A DNA stretch of 64,000 nt from Paraburkholderia sp. UYCP14C (GCF_004197395.1 NZ_SELS01000018.1:98890-162889), one strand, 5' to 3'. Positions 52,028 through 62,059 are shown, counted from the stretch's first letter. The notes: generated by a model not told the origin, from the sequence alone. Program-made: numbers and translations.

Positions 52028-52825
52028 TCAATCCAGCGGTAACGCTCGAATCCCGTCTGCATCGATCTTCAGATAGCCGCCACGGCGCTCGCCGTGATCG
52101 AGATCCCAGTCCGGCAGAACCCAGCGCGTGCCGCCCGGCTCACGATGCCGCGCGGGCAGATGCGTATGCCCATGAATGATCGTCGCCGTCTTCGATTTCT
52201 TGAACAATGCGGCGACCCCTGCCGGGGTCACGTTGTATTTGATCGACATCGGTCGCGTACGGCCATGCTCGCTCTTCGAGCGCATGTTTTCGGCGAGCTT
52301 GCGACGCCAGCGAAACGGCCACGCGAGAAATAGTGTCTGCGCGAGCCGATTGCGCGCGAAACGCCTGAACAACTGATAACCGCGATCCGCGGTGCACAGG
52401 CCGTCGCCATGGGCGAGCGCAATGCGTGTGCCGAACGCGGTGATCACGAACGGATCGGGCAGCCAGATCGCGCCGGCCGCTTTCATGAAGCGCTTGCCCA
52501 GCAGAAAGTCGCGGTTGCCGTGCATGATGTAGAGCGCGATGCCGCGCTCGGACAGCGTGTGCAACAACGTCGCAATATGCGCGACGAACGGCTCGCTCAG
52601 CATGTCGTCGCCGACCCAGTACTCGAACAGGTCGCCGAGGATGAACACCGAATCGGCCGCTTCCGCGTTCACGCGGATGAAATGCTCGAACGCGGCGACC
52701 GTGCGCGGAATCGCCTCGCTCAGATGCAGATCGGAGAGGAAGAAGAAAGGGCGTGCGGCGTGCGGGCGTTGGCCCTCGCCAGGCACGCCCGCGGCGACGC
52801 TTCGCAGCGGCGTCTCTTGCAGCAT
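52028..52825 (-). CDS. lpxH: UDP-2,3-diacylglucosamine diphosphatase LpxH
   Basis: Lipid A pathway phosphatase that releases UMP, peripheral to the inner membrane. Metallophosphoesterase motifs are FLSDLHLSE (about 29-37), GDLFEYWVGDD, GNRDFLLG and HGHTHLPARH near the C-terminus. The product has 265 residues with an N-terminal extension of about 25 residues before the core. It is on the same strand as ppiB, whose stop is 63 bases upstream of its start, a typical lpxH-ppiB association. Confidence 0.95.
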   Translation of the reverse strand: MLQETPLRSVAAGVPGEGQRPHAARPFFFLSDLHLSEAIPRTVAAFEHFIRVNAEAADSVFILGDLFEYWVGDDMLSEPFVAHIATLLHTLSERGIALYIMHGNRDFLLGKRFMKAAGAIWLPDPFVITAFGTRIALAHGDGLCTADRGYQLFRRFARNRLAQTLFLAWPFRWRRKLAENMRSKSEHGRTRPMSIKYNVTPAGVAALFKKSKTATIIHGHTHLPARHREPGGTRWVLPDWDLDHGERRGGYLKIDADGIRALPLD

Positions 52826-52888
52826 TGAAGGTGCCTGATTTCAGTTCAAACGAGTCGACGCCCGCGTGGGGCGCGACTCACTCACGGT

Positions 52889-53383
52889 TTAGCCGACGAC
52901 GACAGCCTTTTCGATCACGACGTCATCGACCGGCACGTCCTGATGGAAGCCCTTCGAGCCGGTCTTGACCTTGCGGATCTTCTCGACCACGTCCATGCCT
53001 TCGACGACCTTGCCGAACACCGCGTAGCCCCAGCCTTGCGGCGTCGGCGACGAATGGTTCAGGAAGTCGTTGTCGTTCACGTTGATGAAGAATTGCGCGG
53101 TCGCCGAATGCGGGTCGTTGGTACGCGCCATCGCGATCGAGCCGTTCTCGTTCTTCAGACCGTTGTTCGCTTCGTTGGTGATCGGCTCGGCCGTCGGCTT
53201 CTGCTTCATGCCGGGTTCGAAGCCGCCGCCCTGGATCATGAAGCCGTCGATCACGCGGTGAAACACCGTGTTGTCGTAGTGGCCGGCCTTCACGTAGTTC
53301 AGGAAGTTCTCGACCGACTTCGGCGCCTTTTCGGCGTTCAGTTCGAGTTTGATGACGCCGTGGTTCGTATGCAGTTCAACCAT
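52889..53383 (-). CDS. ppiB: Cytoplasmic cyclophilin PpiB
   Basis: Peptidyl-prolyl cis-trans isomerase of 164 residues without a signal peptide. Cyclophilin residues are conserved in [30 protein letters not shown] and [27 protein letters not shown]. The ATG at 53383 has GGAATC-like weak ribosome site. It precedes lpxH and follows the secreted homologue ppiA, separated from it by a strong hairpin. Confidence 0.95.
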   Translation of the reverse strand: MVELHTNHGVIKLELNAEKAPKSVENFLNYVKAGHYDNTVFHRVIDGFMIQGGGFEPGMKQKPTAEPITNEANNGLKNENGSIAMARTNDPHSATAQFFINVNDNDFLNHSSPTPQGWGYAVFGKVVEGMDVVEKIRKVKTGSKGFHQDVPVDDVVIEKAVVVG

Positions 53384-53411
53384 GATGGAATCCTTTGATG
53401 AACAGGTGGAT

Positions 53412-53454
53412 AAAAGGCGCGGCGCGTCGTCATGCGCTGACGACAGGCCGCGCC
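53412..53454 (-). terminator. Nested hairpin terminator between ppiA and ppiB
   Basis: GGCGCGGC at 53416-53423 pairs with 53447-53454, enclosing GTCGTCA/TGACGAC. On the minus strand TTTT follows. Confidence 0.75.
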
Positions 53455-53509
53455 GGGGCGTTGGTTGGGGCCGGGCTGCGACCGCGCGTGGTCGCTAGCT
53501 CACCCGCTC

Positions 53510-54091
53510 TTACTTGCTCACCACCGTCGCCGACTGGATCACGATCGGCTTCTGCGGCACGTCGCGCATCGGACCGCGCGTGGTGGTGGGCGTGCCTTCG
53601 ATGCGCTTCACGACGTCCATGCCGCCCGTGACCTTGCCGAACACCGCGTAGCCGTTGCCGTCCGGATTCGGGTAGTCGAGATTGGCATTGTCCACCGTGT
53701 TGATGAAGAACTGTGCGGTGGCCGAATTCGGGTCGCTCGTGCGCGCCATCGCGAGCGTGCCCGTGGTGTTCTTCAGACCGTTGCGGCTCTCGAGCGGAAT
53801 CGGCGCGCGCGTCGGCTTCTCGACGAAGCTTTGCGTATAGCCGCCGCCCTGGATCATGAAGCCAGGAATTACGCGATGAAAGATCGTGCCGCTATATTGG
53901 CCCGCTTTCACGTAGTCGAGGAAATTCGCGACTGTCTTTGGCGCTTTCTCGGGATAGAGTTCGACGCGAATGTCACCCTCCGACGTCTTCAGCAGCACGG
54001 TGGGGTGAACGGCCTGCGAACCGGACTGCGCAAAGGCGGGTGCGTTTGCGATCAGGGCGGCGCTGCCGAGCGCCAACATCAACCATTTCAT
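53510..54091 (-). CDS. ppiA: Periplasmic cyclophilin PpiA
   Basis: Peptidyl-prolyl isomerase of 193 residues with a signal peptide (MKWLMLALGSAALIANAPAF, cleavage near AFA-QS). The mature part repeats the cyclophilin motifs of PpiB with changes (FLDYVKAGQYSGTIFHRVIPG, MIQGGGYTQSF). PpiA and PpiB are about half identical, an old duplication. It lies downstream of the TPR gene on the same strand (51-base gap), so these may be one transcript. Confidence 0.94.
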   Translation of the reverse strand: MKWLMLALGSAALIANAPAFAQSGSQAVHPTVLLKTSEGDIRVELYPEKAPKTVANFLDYVKAGQYSGTIFHRVIPGFMIQGGGYTQSFVEKPTRAPIPLESRNGLKNTTGTLAMARTSDPNSATAQFFINTVDNANLDYPNPDGNGYAVFGKVTGGMDVVKRIEGTPTTTRGPMRDVPQKPIVIQSATVVSK

Positions 54092-54141
54092 GAAAATCCT
54101 CGGGGTTGGAGAAAACGTGCGGCCGGCAACGAGCCCGGCGC

Positions 54142-54942
54142 TTAGCGCGACGGCGCCATGTATGGCGGCATGGCGAGCGAGCCATTCGGGCCGCCGAACT
54201 GGAAGCTCGGGCTTTCAATGATGTTCGACGTGGGGTGCGCGGCGGGCGCGGTTTCCCCGGCAGCGGGCTGCGACGCCGCGGCGGCGGGAGCCGCGGGCGA
54301 CACCACCTTCTGGATGTCCGCGAGACGCTGCGCGGTGCGCGGGCTCGCCTTGCCGAGGCTCTCGGCGCGACGGTAAGCGGCATCGGCCAGGCGCAGATAG
54401 AGGTCGCCAAGGTTTTCGAACGCGAGGCCGTAGTTCGGATTGACCTGGGTGGCCATCTCGAGCGCGGCGCGCGCTTCGCTCAGGCGACCTTGCCTCGCGA
54501 AGAGCGTGGCGAGGTTGTTGTACGGCTCGGGCAACTCGGGATACAGCTGCGTGAGTTCGGTGAACGCGGCGATTGCTTCGTCGTCGCGATTCAGATGCAC
54601 GAGCACGTTTGCGCGTTTGAACTTCGCTTGTGCGTCGCGAGGATTCGCGGCGACGCGTGCATCGAGTTGGGTCAGTGCGGCTTGCCAGTTCTTCTGCGCG
54701 ATCGACGCGTCGATTTCCGGCGTATTGTCGCGCACGGCAGGGCCTTGCGGCATCACCGCGGCCTTCTGCGCATAAGCGCTCGCGACCGGCACCGCGGCAA
54801 GCGCGGCAACCAAGGTGACGCGCCATGCGAGGGCGCGCGCCGCTTCGAAAGTAACGCCGCCAACAACGCCGCCGACAACGTCGCCAAACGCAGTCGCGGC
54901 GAGGGTCGCAGCGCTGCGCGCGCGGCCGCTGGAGTGTTTCAT
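54142..54942 (-). CDS. Exported TPR protein
   Basis: Periplasmic TPR protein of 266 residues. The start at 54942 gives MKHSSGRARSAATLAAT, followed by a hydrophobic stretch and VPVASAYAQK with a plausible cleavage after AYA. TPR units include NWQAALTQLDARVAANPRD, AFTELTQLYPELPEPYNNLA and ALEMATQVNPNYGLAFENLG, where the last motif is a strong canonical TPR. A Pro/Ala-rich tail follows (about 200-266). Neighbours are ppiA and cysS (divergent). Function unknown. Confidence 0.82.
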   Translation of the reverse strand: MKHSSGRARSAATLAATAFGDVVGGVVGGVTFEAARALAWRVTLVAALAAVPVASAYAQKAAVMPQGPAVRDNTPEIDASIAQKNWQAALTQLDARVAANPRDAQAKFKRANVLVHLNRDDEAIAAFTELTQLYPELPEPYNNLATLFARQGRLSEARAALEMATQVNPNYGLAFENLGDLYLRLADAAYRRAESLGKASPRTAQRLADIQKVVSPAAPAAAASQPAAGETAPAAHPTSNIIESPSFQFGGPNGSLAMPPYMAPSR

Positions 54943-55193
54943 AGGCTTAGGTCTGGATGTTATACTCCGAGCCATTCTAACAAAAGGTCTGCGCGTTCCG
55001 TCGAACCGCCGACTGTCTTTTCGCCACTCGTGGCCGTCTCCGCCCGGTTCGCAGCGTCGTCTGCAGCCAGATCGCCGCACGAGGGTGCGCCGGTTTAAGC
55101 TGTATGCGATGCACCCGTTGTCCTGTTCGTATCGCGGGTCGCGGCGCGCATGAAGCACAATGCGGACTTCTTTCGGCCCACGCACCGCTCTCT
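54943..55193. other. Divergent promoter region of the TPR gene and cysS
   Basis: Contains TATACT (54961-54966) on the plus strand and TATAAC and TAGAAT-type boxes on the minus strand. No gene is supported here. Confidence 0.45.
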
Positions 55194-56591
55194 ATGGAAT
55201 CTCTGCGCATCTACAACACGCTCGCGCGTGACAAACAGACTTTCGTGCCGCTGCGCGAAGGTGTCGTGCGGATGTACGTCTGCGGGATGACCGTGTACGA
55301 CTATTGTCACGTCGGTCATGCGAGGGTGATGGTCGTGTTCGACGTCGTGCAGCGCTGGTTGCGCACGCTCGGCTACGACGTGACCTACGTGCGCAACATT
55401 ACCGATATCGACGACAAGATCATCAAGCGCGCAGTCGAGAACGGTGAAACCATCAAATCGCTGACGGATCGCTTCATCGCCGCGCTGCATGAAGACGCGG
55501 ACGCGCTGGGCATCGAGCGTCCGGACATCGAGCCGCGCGCGACCGACTTCATTCCGCAGATGCTCGGCATGATCGAAACGCTCGAGGAAAATGGCTACGC
55601 TTACCAGGCGAGCGATGGCGACGTCAACTACGCGGTACGCAAATTCGCAGGCTACGGCAAGCTGTCGGGCAAGTCGCTCGAAGACCTGCGCGCGGGCGAA
55701 CGCGTCGCGGCCAACGACGCGAAACAGGACCCGCTCGACTTCGTGCTGTGGAAGCAGGCCAAGCCCGAGGAGCCGGCCGACACCGGGTGGGACTCGAAGT
55801 ACGGGCGTGGTCGTCCCGGTTGGCACATCGAGTGCTCGGCGATGGGCTGCACGCTGCTCGGCGACCAGTTCGACATTCATGGTGGCGGCCAGGATCTGCA
55901 GTTTCCGCACCACGAAAACGAGATCGCGCAAAGTGAGGCCGCGACCGGACAAACATTCGTCAATTACTGGATGCACAACGGCTACGTACAGATCGACAAT
56001 GAGAAGATGTCGAAGTCGTTGAACAATTTTTTTACGATTCGTGAAGTGCTCGCGCAGTACGATGCAGAGGTGGTGCGCTTCTTCATCGCGCGCGCGCATT
56101 ATCGCTCGCCGCTGAACTACAGCGACGTGCATATCGACGACGCGCGCAATGCACTCGCGCGTTTGTACACGGCGTTGAAAGACGTGACGCCCGATAGCGC
56201 CGCGCTCGACTGGAACGAAGCGTACGCGCAGCGTTTCCGGACGGCGATGAATGACGACTTCAACACGCCGGTGGCCGTGTCGGTGCTGTTCGAACTGGCC
56301 ACTGAAGTGAACCGCACGCGCGATCCCGCGCTGGCCCGTCAATTGCGCGCGCTTGGCGCGGTGCTCGGGCTGCTCGGTCGCGAACCGCGTGCATACCTGC
56401 AGCAGGCAGCGGGTGCTGCAGCCGAGGGCGCGCTCGAGCCCGCTGCGATCGAAGCGAAGATCGCCGCGCGCATCGCCGCCAAGAAGGCAAAGGACTATGC
56501 GGCAGCAGACCGGATCCGGGCTGAATTGCTCGATGCCGGCGTTGCCCTTGAAGACAAACCCGGCGGGTTGACCGAGTGGCGGCGCGTGTGA
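55194..56591 (+). CDS. cysS: Cysteinyl-tRNA synthetase
   Basis: Class I monomeric synthetase that charges tRNA-Cys. Zinc ligand Cys30 lies in [18 protein letters not shown] with the HIGH-type HVGH at 39-42. KMSKS at about 271-275 ([11 protein letters not shown]) is intact. A histidine-rich zinc region [14 protein letters not shown] is present. The product has 465 residues with a C-terminal helical domain (about 330-465). The ATG at 55194 is preferred; in-frame upstream sequence is unlike CysS. It starts a rightward series with a DNA glycosylase and accA. Confidence 0.97.
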   Translation: MESLRIYNTLARDKQTFVPLREGVVRMYVCGMTVYDYCHVGHARVMVVFDVVQRWLRTLGYDVTYVRNITDIDDKIIKRAVENGETIKSLTDRFIAALHEDADALGIERPDIEPRATDFIPQMLGMIETLEENGYAYQASDGDVNYAVRKFAGYGKLSGKSLEDLRAGERVAANDAKQDPLDFVLWKQAKPEEPADTGWDSKYGRGRPGWHIECSAMGCTLLGDQFDIHGGGQDLQFPHHENEIAQSEAATGQTFVNYWMHNGYVQIDNEKMSKSLNNFFTIREVLAQYDAEVVRFFIARAHYRSPLNYSDVHIDDARNALARLYTALKDVTPDSAALDWNEAYAQRFRTAMNDDFNTPVAVSVLFELATEVNRTRDPALARQLRALGAVLGLLGREPRAYLQQAAGAAAEGALEPAAIEAKIAARIAAKKAKDYAAADRIRAELLDAGVALEDKPGGLTEWRRV

Positions 56592-56638
56592 GCGCACCTC
56601 GTACTTCCCTCTGAACGACTCGCCAGGCAGGAGGCAGG

Positions 56639-57748
56639 ATGGCAACGGCCACGAAGACGCCGGCTAAACGCGCGACGTCTCAAACCAGTGCGGCAGCCGC
56701 AGCGACGGCTACCGCAGCAACGGCTGCCGCAGTTAAATCGACGCGTGCGTCGACTCGTGCGGGCGGTGGCGCGGTAGACAAAGCGCCGTCGAAAGCCGGC
56801 TCGGCGGCGCCGAAGAAGAGCGCGGCCAAACGTTCGCTCAATGGCGCGGGCGGCGCGGTCACTGAAGTCGCGCATGCACCTGCGAAACGCGCAGGCGCGG
56901 CCTCGCGTGCGAAAGGCAACGGCGCGGTGCCGGCCAAACTTGCAGGCGAGCTCGCCCGCGACGTGCAGGAGCTCGCGCGCGACACGAACGCGGGCGAAGT
57001 CGTACGCAAGACGCGCGTATCGGCCGCCTCGGCGAGCACGGTAAGCGCGGGCGGCGAAGCGGCTGGCGTCGCATCGCTCGCGAACGAAGTTGCGGTGCCG
57101 GTGCAGATCGGCGGTCTCGCGCCCGAAGTTACGCGTCCCGCGTATTGGGACAAGGCGTGCGCGGATCTCGTCAAGCGCGATCGCATTCTGAAGAAGCTGA
57201 TTCCGAAGTTCGGGCCCGTGCATCTGCTGAGTCGTGGCGATCCGTTCGTCACGCTTGCGCGCTCGGTGGTCGGCCAGCAGATTTCGGTCGCGTCGGCGCA
57301 GGCGGTGTGGGCGAGGGTCGAAGCGGCCTGTCCGAAGCTCGTGCCGCAGCAGTTCATTAAGCTCGGTCTCGAGAAGCTGACCGGGTGCGGCCTGTCGAAG
57401 CGCAAGGCCGAGTACGTACTCGATCTCGCGCAGCACTTCGTATCGGGCGCGTTGCACGTCGGCAAGTGGACGTCGATGGACGACGAGGCGGTGATCGCCG
57501 AACTCACGCAGATTCGCGGCATCGGCCGCTGGACCGCGGAAATGTTCCTGATCTTCAACCTGTCGCGTCCCGACGTGCTGCCGCTCGACGACCTCGGGTT
57601 GATCCGCGCGATCAGCGTCAACTATTTCAGCGGCGAACCCGTCACGCGCAGCGAAGCGCGCGAGGTTGCCGCGAACTGGGAGCCGTGGCGCACGGTGGCG
57701 ACGTGGTATATGTGGCGTAGTCTCGATCCGTTGCCGGTCGACTACTGA
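56639..57748 (+). CDS. DNA-3-methyladenine glycosylase with basic N-terminal tail
   Basis: Base-excision-repair glycosylase of the HhH-GPD superfamily (AlkA-like), 369 residues. The catalytic half has HhH motif LTGCGLSKRKAEYVLDLA, GIGRWTAEMFLIFNLSRPDV and the aspartate pair Asp317-Asp318 in PLDDLGLIRA; by E. coli AlkA comparison Asp318 is catalytic. The first 165 residues are unlike any glycosylase: Ala/Lys/Ser-rich with KTPAKRAT, KKSAAKRS and similar. A strong RBS AGGAGG precedes the ATG at 56639. accA follows. Confidence 0.85.
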   Translation: MATATKTPAKRATSQTSAAAAATATAATAAAVKSTRASTRAGGGAVDKAPSKAGSAAPKKSAAKRSLNGAGGAVTEVAHAPAKRAGAASRAKGNGAVPAKLAGELARDVQELARDTNAGEVVRKTRVSAASASTVSAGGEAAGVASLANEVAVPVQIGGLAPEVTRPAYWDKACADLVKRDRILKKLIPKFGPVHLLSRGDPFVTLARSVVGQQISVASAQAVWARVEAACPKLVPQQFIKLGLEKLTGCGLSKRKAEYVLDLAQHFVSGALHVGKWTSMDDEAVIAELTQIRGIGRWTAEMFLIFNLSRPDVLPLDDLGLIRAISVNYFSGEPVTRSEAREVAANWEPWRTVATWYMWRSLDPLPVDY

Positions 57749-57816
57749 AGAAGAACAGGAAACGAAGCCGTTTCAAAGACTATCGCGGATATGATGTCGA
57801 TAGTTGAGAAATGGTT

Positions 57817-57842
57817 TTGACATCGGCGCGCGCGGTTAGAAT
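57817..57842 (+). promoter_or_regulatory. Candidate accA promoter with short spacer
   Basis: TTGACA at 57817-57822 and TAGAAT at 57837-57842, separated by only 14 bases rather than 17. Thirty-four bases before the accA ATG. Confidence 0.4.
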
Positions 57843-57876
57843 ACGCGCTGCCCGGTAAGTCCAAGGATTAAAACCA

Positions 57877-58848
57877 ATGAAGACCACGTTTCTGGATTTC
57901 GAACAGCCGATCGCTGAACTCGAAGCGAAGATCGAAGAATTGCGCTTCGTGCAGGACGACTCGGCCGTCGATATTTCGGAAGAGATCGAGCGGCTGTCCA
58001 AGAAGAGCCAGCAGCTCACCAAAGATCTGTATGCGAACCTCACACCGTGGCAGGTTTCGCAAATCGCCCGTCATCCGCAGCGTCCGTACACGTTCGACTA
58101 CGTGAGCGAGCTGTTCACCGACTTCCACGAACTGCACGGCGACCGCAACTTCGCGGACGATCTGTCGATCGTCGGCGGTCTCGCGCGTTTCAACGGTCAG
58201 GCGTGCATGGTGATCGGTCATCAGAAGGGCCGCGACACGAAAGAGCGCGCATTGCGTAACTTCGGCATGCCGCGTCCGGAAGGCTATCGCAAGGCCGAGC
58301 GTCTGATGCGCCTCGCCGAGAAGTTCGGCCTGCCGATCTTCACGTTCATCGACACGCCGGGCGCGTACCCCGGCATCGGCGCGGAAGAGCGCGGCCAGTC
58401 CGAAGCGATCGGCCGCAATCTGTACGTGATGGCCGAGCTGAAGACCCCGCTGATCGCGACGATCATCGGCGAGGGCGGCTCGGGCGGCGCACTCGCGATC
58501 GCGGTGGCCGACAGCGTGCTGATGCTGCAGTTCTCGACCTATTCGGTGATTTCGCCGGAAGGCTGCGCGTCGATCCTGTGGAAGAGCGCCGCGAAAGCGC
58601 CGGAAGCAGCGGAAGCGCTTGGCTTGACCGCGCATCGTCTGAAGGCGCTCGGTCTGATCGATAAGATCGTCAACGAGCCGCTCGGTGGCGCGCATCGCGA
58701 TCCGAAGGGGATGGCCGCGATGCTGCGCCGCGCGCTCGCCGATTCGCTGCGCCAGTTCCAGGGCATGAGCACCCACGACCTGCGCGAACGCCGTTTCGAA
58801 CGGCTGATGGCGTACGGCAAATTCAAGGAAACGACGCCGGGCGCATAA
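57877..58848 (+). CDS. accA: Acetyl-CoA carboxylase carboxyltransferase subunit alpha
   Basis: Alpha subunit of the carboxyltransferase that, with AccD, transfers carboxybiotin to acetyl-CoA to make malonyl-CoA for fatty acid synthesis. The product has 323 residues with [20 protein letters not shown] and [16 protein letters not shown], the glycine-rich CoA site. The [22 protein letters not shown] start is the family N-terminus. AAGGA lies nine bases before the ATG. tilS follows, a common neighbour. Confidence 0.98.
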   Translation: MKTTFLDFEQPIAELEAKIEELRFVQDDSAVDISEEIERLSKKSQQLTKDLYANLTPWQVSQIARHPQRPYTFDYVSELFTDFHELHGDRNFADDLSIVGGLARFNGQACMVIGHQKGRDTKERALRNFGMPRPEGYRKAERLMRLAEKFGLPIFTFIDTPGAYPGIGAEERGQSEAIGRNLYVMAELKTPLIATIIGEGGSGGALAIAVADSVLMLQFSTYSVISPEGCASILWKSAAKAPEAAEALGLTAHRLKALGLIDKIVNEPLGGAHRDPKGMAAMLRRALADSLRQFQGMSTHDLRERRFERLMAYGKFKETTPGA

Positions 58849-58901
58849 GCCCGCGCGTTGGCCTGTCTCTATCGTCCACCGGCGCTGTCCGCGCTAACGA
58901 C

Positions 58902-60377
58902 GTGACCACCACCGCAGACTCATCCGCCGAGCGCCTCGTGATCGAAACGCTCGGCGCGGCGTTGTCCGGGCTCGATCCGAACGCGCGCATTGCGGTCGCA
59001 TTCAGCGGCGGTGTCGATTCAAGCGTGCTGCTCGATGCGGCCGCGCGTGTCGCGGGTGCGTCGCGTTGTATCGCGCTACACGTGCATCATGGTTTGAGTC
59101 CGAATGCCGATGCATGGCTTGCACATTGCGAGGCTTTCGCGCGCGAACGTGGCGTCGAATTCGACGCGCGACGCGTGGACGTTTCGCGCGCGCCGGGCGT
59201 GAGCATCGAGGCCGCGGCGCGCGACGCGCGTTATCGCGCGCTCGACGCGATGTGCGCAACGCACGGCATTCGCACGCTATGGCTCGCGCAGCATGCCGAC
59301 GATCAGGCCGAGACCGTGCTGCTGCAACTGCTGCGCGGCGCGGGGCTCGCAGGTCTCGCGGCGATGGCGCCCGGCTCGCTGCCGGCGGGTGCGTCGACGA
59401 CCCGTGTGCGGCCGCTTTTGCATCTGCTGCGCGCGCAACTCGAACACTATGCGAGCGCGCGCAAGCTGCGCTGGATCGACGACGAATCGAATGCGGACAT
59501 GCGTTACGCGCGCAACGCATTGCGTCATCAGGTGATGCCGGTGCTCGCGGTGCACTTCCCGGGCTTTCGCGATGCGCTCGCGCGCACGGCCGCGCATGCG
59601 GGAGCGGCGCAGCGCCTGCTCGATACGCTCGCGCGCGCGGACATGGAGAGCGCGTCGCGCGATGAAGGACGCGCGCTCGCGCACGACGCGCTGCTTGCAC
59701 TGGACGACGATCGCGCACTGAATCTGCTGCGCTACTGGATGCGTACGCTCGGCTTCGTCGCGGCATCGAGCGCGCGTGTAGCGGATGCGCTGCGGCAGTT
59801 GCGCGAAGTTGGTGCGGGGCAGGACGGACATCGTTTGCGCATCGATCACGCGGGGCATGCGTTGCGCAGCTATCGCGGTCTCGTTTACTGGGAGGCCGGC
59901 GATAGCAGCGAGCCCGCCGACGAAACCGCGCTCGTCGAGCGCGAGATCAGCGAACTCGCGTGGCAGGGGCAAGAGGTCTGGCATTTACCGCAATGGCGCG
60001 GCACGTTCGTGTTTGCGGTGGTGGATGCAGCCGCTGGTTCCGACGCATCCGACGCATCCGACGAAGCGCCACGTGACGAAGCATTCCACACGGTTCCCGT
60101 CAGCGTCCTGCTAAGAGCGTCGCTAAGCGTGCGGGCGCGCCGCGGCGGCGAACGCATGCGCATCGGTGCGCCGAATGCGCCGAGCCGCACGCTGAAGAAC
60201 CTGTTTCAGGAACGCGGCATTCCCGCATGGAAGCGCGACGTGCCACTGCTTTACGTCGGCGATGAACTGCTGTTCGTGCCGCTGATCGGGGTGAATCGGG
60301 GAACAGTGCACGACGTATCCCGGGAGCGCGAAGCGCGGGTGAAAATCGTCTGGCGCGAGGATCTGCTGATTGCCTGA
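58902..60377 (+). CDS. tilS: tRNA(Ile)-lysidine synthetase
   Basis: Makes lysidine at C34 of tRNA-Ile(CAU), switching it to read AUA. N-type ATP pyrophosphatase loop AVAFSGGVDSSVLLDA has SGGVDS at 35-40. HADDQAETVLLQLLRG and RLLPLLH-type sequence (RVRPLLHLLRAQLE) follow. The C-terminal domain (about 375-491) has GERMRIG and TLKNLFQERGIP. At 491 residues it is the longer proteobacterial type. GTG start with no strong ribosome site. A 9-bp repeat lies inside it. It starts 53 bases after accA. Confidence 0.95.
   Translation: MTTTADSSAERLVIETLGAALSGLDPNARIAVAFSGGVDSSVLLDAAARVAGASRCIALHVHHGLSPNADAWLAHCEAFARERGVEFDARRVDVSRAPGVSIEAAARDARYRALDAMCATHGIRTLWLAQHADDQAETVLLQLLRGAGLAGLAAMAPGSLPAGASTTRVRPLLHLLRAQLEHYASARKLRWIDDESNADMRYARNALRHQVMPVLAVHFPGFRDALARTAAHAGAAQRLLDTLARADMESASRDEGRALAHDALLALDDDRALNLLRYWMRTLGFVAASSARVADALRQLREVGAGQDGHRLRIDHAGHALRSYRGLVYWEAGDSSEPADETALVEREISELAWQGQEVWHLPQWRGTFVFAVVDAAAGSDASDASDEAPRDEAFHTVPVSVLLRASLSVRARRGGERMRIGAPNAPSRTLKNLFQERGIPAWKRDVPLLYVGDELLFVPLIGVNRGTVHDVSREREARVKIVWREDLLIA
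60041..60067 (+). repeat. Short in-frame 9-bp repeat in tilS
   Basis: CGACGCATC at 60041-60049 and 60050-60058, then a variant CGACGAAGC at 60059-60067, coding a Ser-Asp-Ala pattern. Slip-prone but in frame. Confidence 0.7.
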
Positions 60378-60795
60378 GCGCCCGACCGACAGTCGCGCAA
60401 GCCGCGCGCACGAATGTCGAAATCGTGAAATAGGGCGCAAATCAACGATAAAACAGGCGATTGCAGGCCCGATTTGACGCATTTGAACCCTCGTTGCGTC
60501 TTGTCTTTTTGTGCCTAATCAGGTACTTTAGCTTGTTTGCCCGACCCGATTTCGCCGTCGCTTTTGTCGCTCTCGGTCGTTATTAGTGCCGGTTGGCGAG
60601 CGTGATCCGTCGCCGCCGTTCAAATCCGATCAGCCATTTGCGATCTCATCCCGGGCAAATCCGCGCGTGCTGCACGCGTGCTGCATCTACGCCGCCACAC
60701 ACTTCGCCGCCGTTCACGAGACGTTGCGCCCCTGTGCTTTCTGTGCGGTCGTCTCCAGCGCGCCAGCGCGGTTTCTCTTCAAGTTCAGAACGACA
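60378..60795 (+). other. Leader region of lysC
   Basis: About 420 bases without a supported gene. A possible promoter is TTGTCT at 60501-60506 with TACTTT at 60524-60529, an exact 17-base spacer, leaving a leader of about 260 bases. I do not recognise a lysine riboswitch. Confidence 0.4.
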
Positions 60796-62046
60796 ATGGC
60801 ACTCATCGTACATAAATACGGCGGCACCTCGATGGGCTCGGTCGAGCGCATCAAGAACGTCGCCAGGCGCGTCGCGAAATGGCACAAGGCTGGCCACCAG
60901 ATGGTCGTCGTGCCGTCGGCAATGTCCGGCGAAACCAATCGCCTGCTTGGCCTCGCGAAAGAAATCACGACTCAACCGAGCCCGCGTGAACTCGACATGA
61001 TCGCCGCCACCGGCGAGCAGGTCAGCTCGGGTCTGCTCGCGATCGCGCTGCAGGAAGCCGGCGTCGACGCGGTCAGCTACGCAGGCTGGCAGGTGGCAGT
61101 CAAAACCGATAGCGCATTTACGAAAGCGCGCATCAGCGAAATCGACGACGAGCGCGTCAAGCGCGACCTCGCAGCCGGCAAGGTGGTCGTGATCACCGGT
61201 TTCCAGGGTATCGACCCCGAAGGCCACATCACGACGCTCGGCCGTGGCGGCTCGGACACGTCGGCGGTCGCGGTCGCGGCCGCGCTGAAGGCCGACGAGT
61301 GCCTGATCTACACGGACGTCGACGGTGTGTACACGACCGACCCGCGCGTCGTCGAAGAAGCGCGCCGGCTCGACCGCGTGACGTTCGAAGAAATGCTGGA
61401 AATGGCCAGCCTGGGTTCGAAGGTGCTGCAGATCCGCTCGGTGGAATTCGCCGGCAAATATCAGGTGAAGACGCGCGTGCTGTCGAGCCTGACCGATCCG
61501 CTGATGCCGCTCGACGAAGAAATGAAGTCGGGCACCCTGATTACTTTTGAAGAAGACGAGACCATGGAAAAAGCAGTCATCTCGGGCATCGCGTTCCAGC
61601 GCGACGAAGCTCGTATCGCCGTGATGGGCGTGCCCGACAAGCCGGGCATCGCGTATCAGATTCTCGGCCCGGTGGCGGACGCGAATATCGACGTCGACAT
61701 GATCATCCAGAACCAGAGCGTCGAGGGCAAGACGGCGTTCACGTTCACCGTTGGCCGCGGCGACTATGCGCGCGCAATGGAGATCCTCACCGGCACGGTG
61801 AAGGCGCACGTGCAGGCCGAGCAGGTGCTGGGCGACCCGAAGGTGTCGAAGGTGTCGGTGGTCGGCGTGGGCATGCGCTCGCACGTCGGTATCGCCAGCA
61901 AGATGTTCCGCACGCTGTCGGAAGAGGGCATCAACATTCAGATGATCTCGACCTCGGAAATCAAGATTTCGGTGTTGATCGACGAAAAGTACATGGAGCT
62001 CGCGGTGCGCGCGCTGCATAAGGCCTTCGAACTCGATCAGGCATAA
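60796..62046 (+). CDS. lysC: Aspartate kinase
   Basis: Phosphorylates aspartate, first step to lysine, threonine and methionine. The kinase core opens with MALIVHKYGGTSMGS (KYGGTS) and has the later GFQGID and TLGRGGSDTSAVA. Two ACT domains (about 265-410) include the SVEGKTAFTFTV region and give feedback control. At 416 residues it is the short form. In-frame sequence before 60796 is not conserved. Its monofunctional type is not fused to homoserine dehydrogenase. A terminator follows. Confidence 0.95.
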   Translation: MALIVHKYGGTSMGSVERIKNVARRVAKWHKAGHQMVVVPSAMSGETNRLLGLAKEITTQPSPRELDMIAATGEQVSSGLLAIALQEAGVDAVSYAGWQVAVKTDSAFTKARISEIDDERVKRDLAAGKVVVITGFQGIDPEGHITTLGRGGSDTSAVAVAAALKADECLIYTDVDGVYTTDPRVVEEARRLDRVTFEEMLEMASLGSKVLQIRSVEFAGKYQVKTRVLSSLTDPLMPLDEEMKSGTLITFEEDETMEKAVISGIAFQRDEARIAVMGVPDKPGIAYQILGPVADANIDVDMIIQNQSVEGKTAFTFTVGRGDYARAMEILTGTVKAHVQAEQVLGDPKVSKVSVVGVGMRSHVGIASKMFRTLSEEGINIQMISTSEIKISVLIDEKYMELAVRALHKAFELDQA

Positions 62047-62059
62047 ATGGCGGGAAAAG

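Noticed and set aside
57778-58043. Antisense 87-residue frame at the accA start
   Set aside because: Lies opposite a well-supported gene with a good ribosome site and has no motif.
60378-60795. Lysine riboswitch before lysC
   Set aside because: I could not identify the conserved core helices, and beta-proteobacterial lysC genes usually rely on enzyme feedback.
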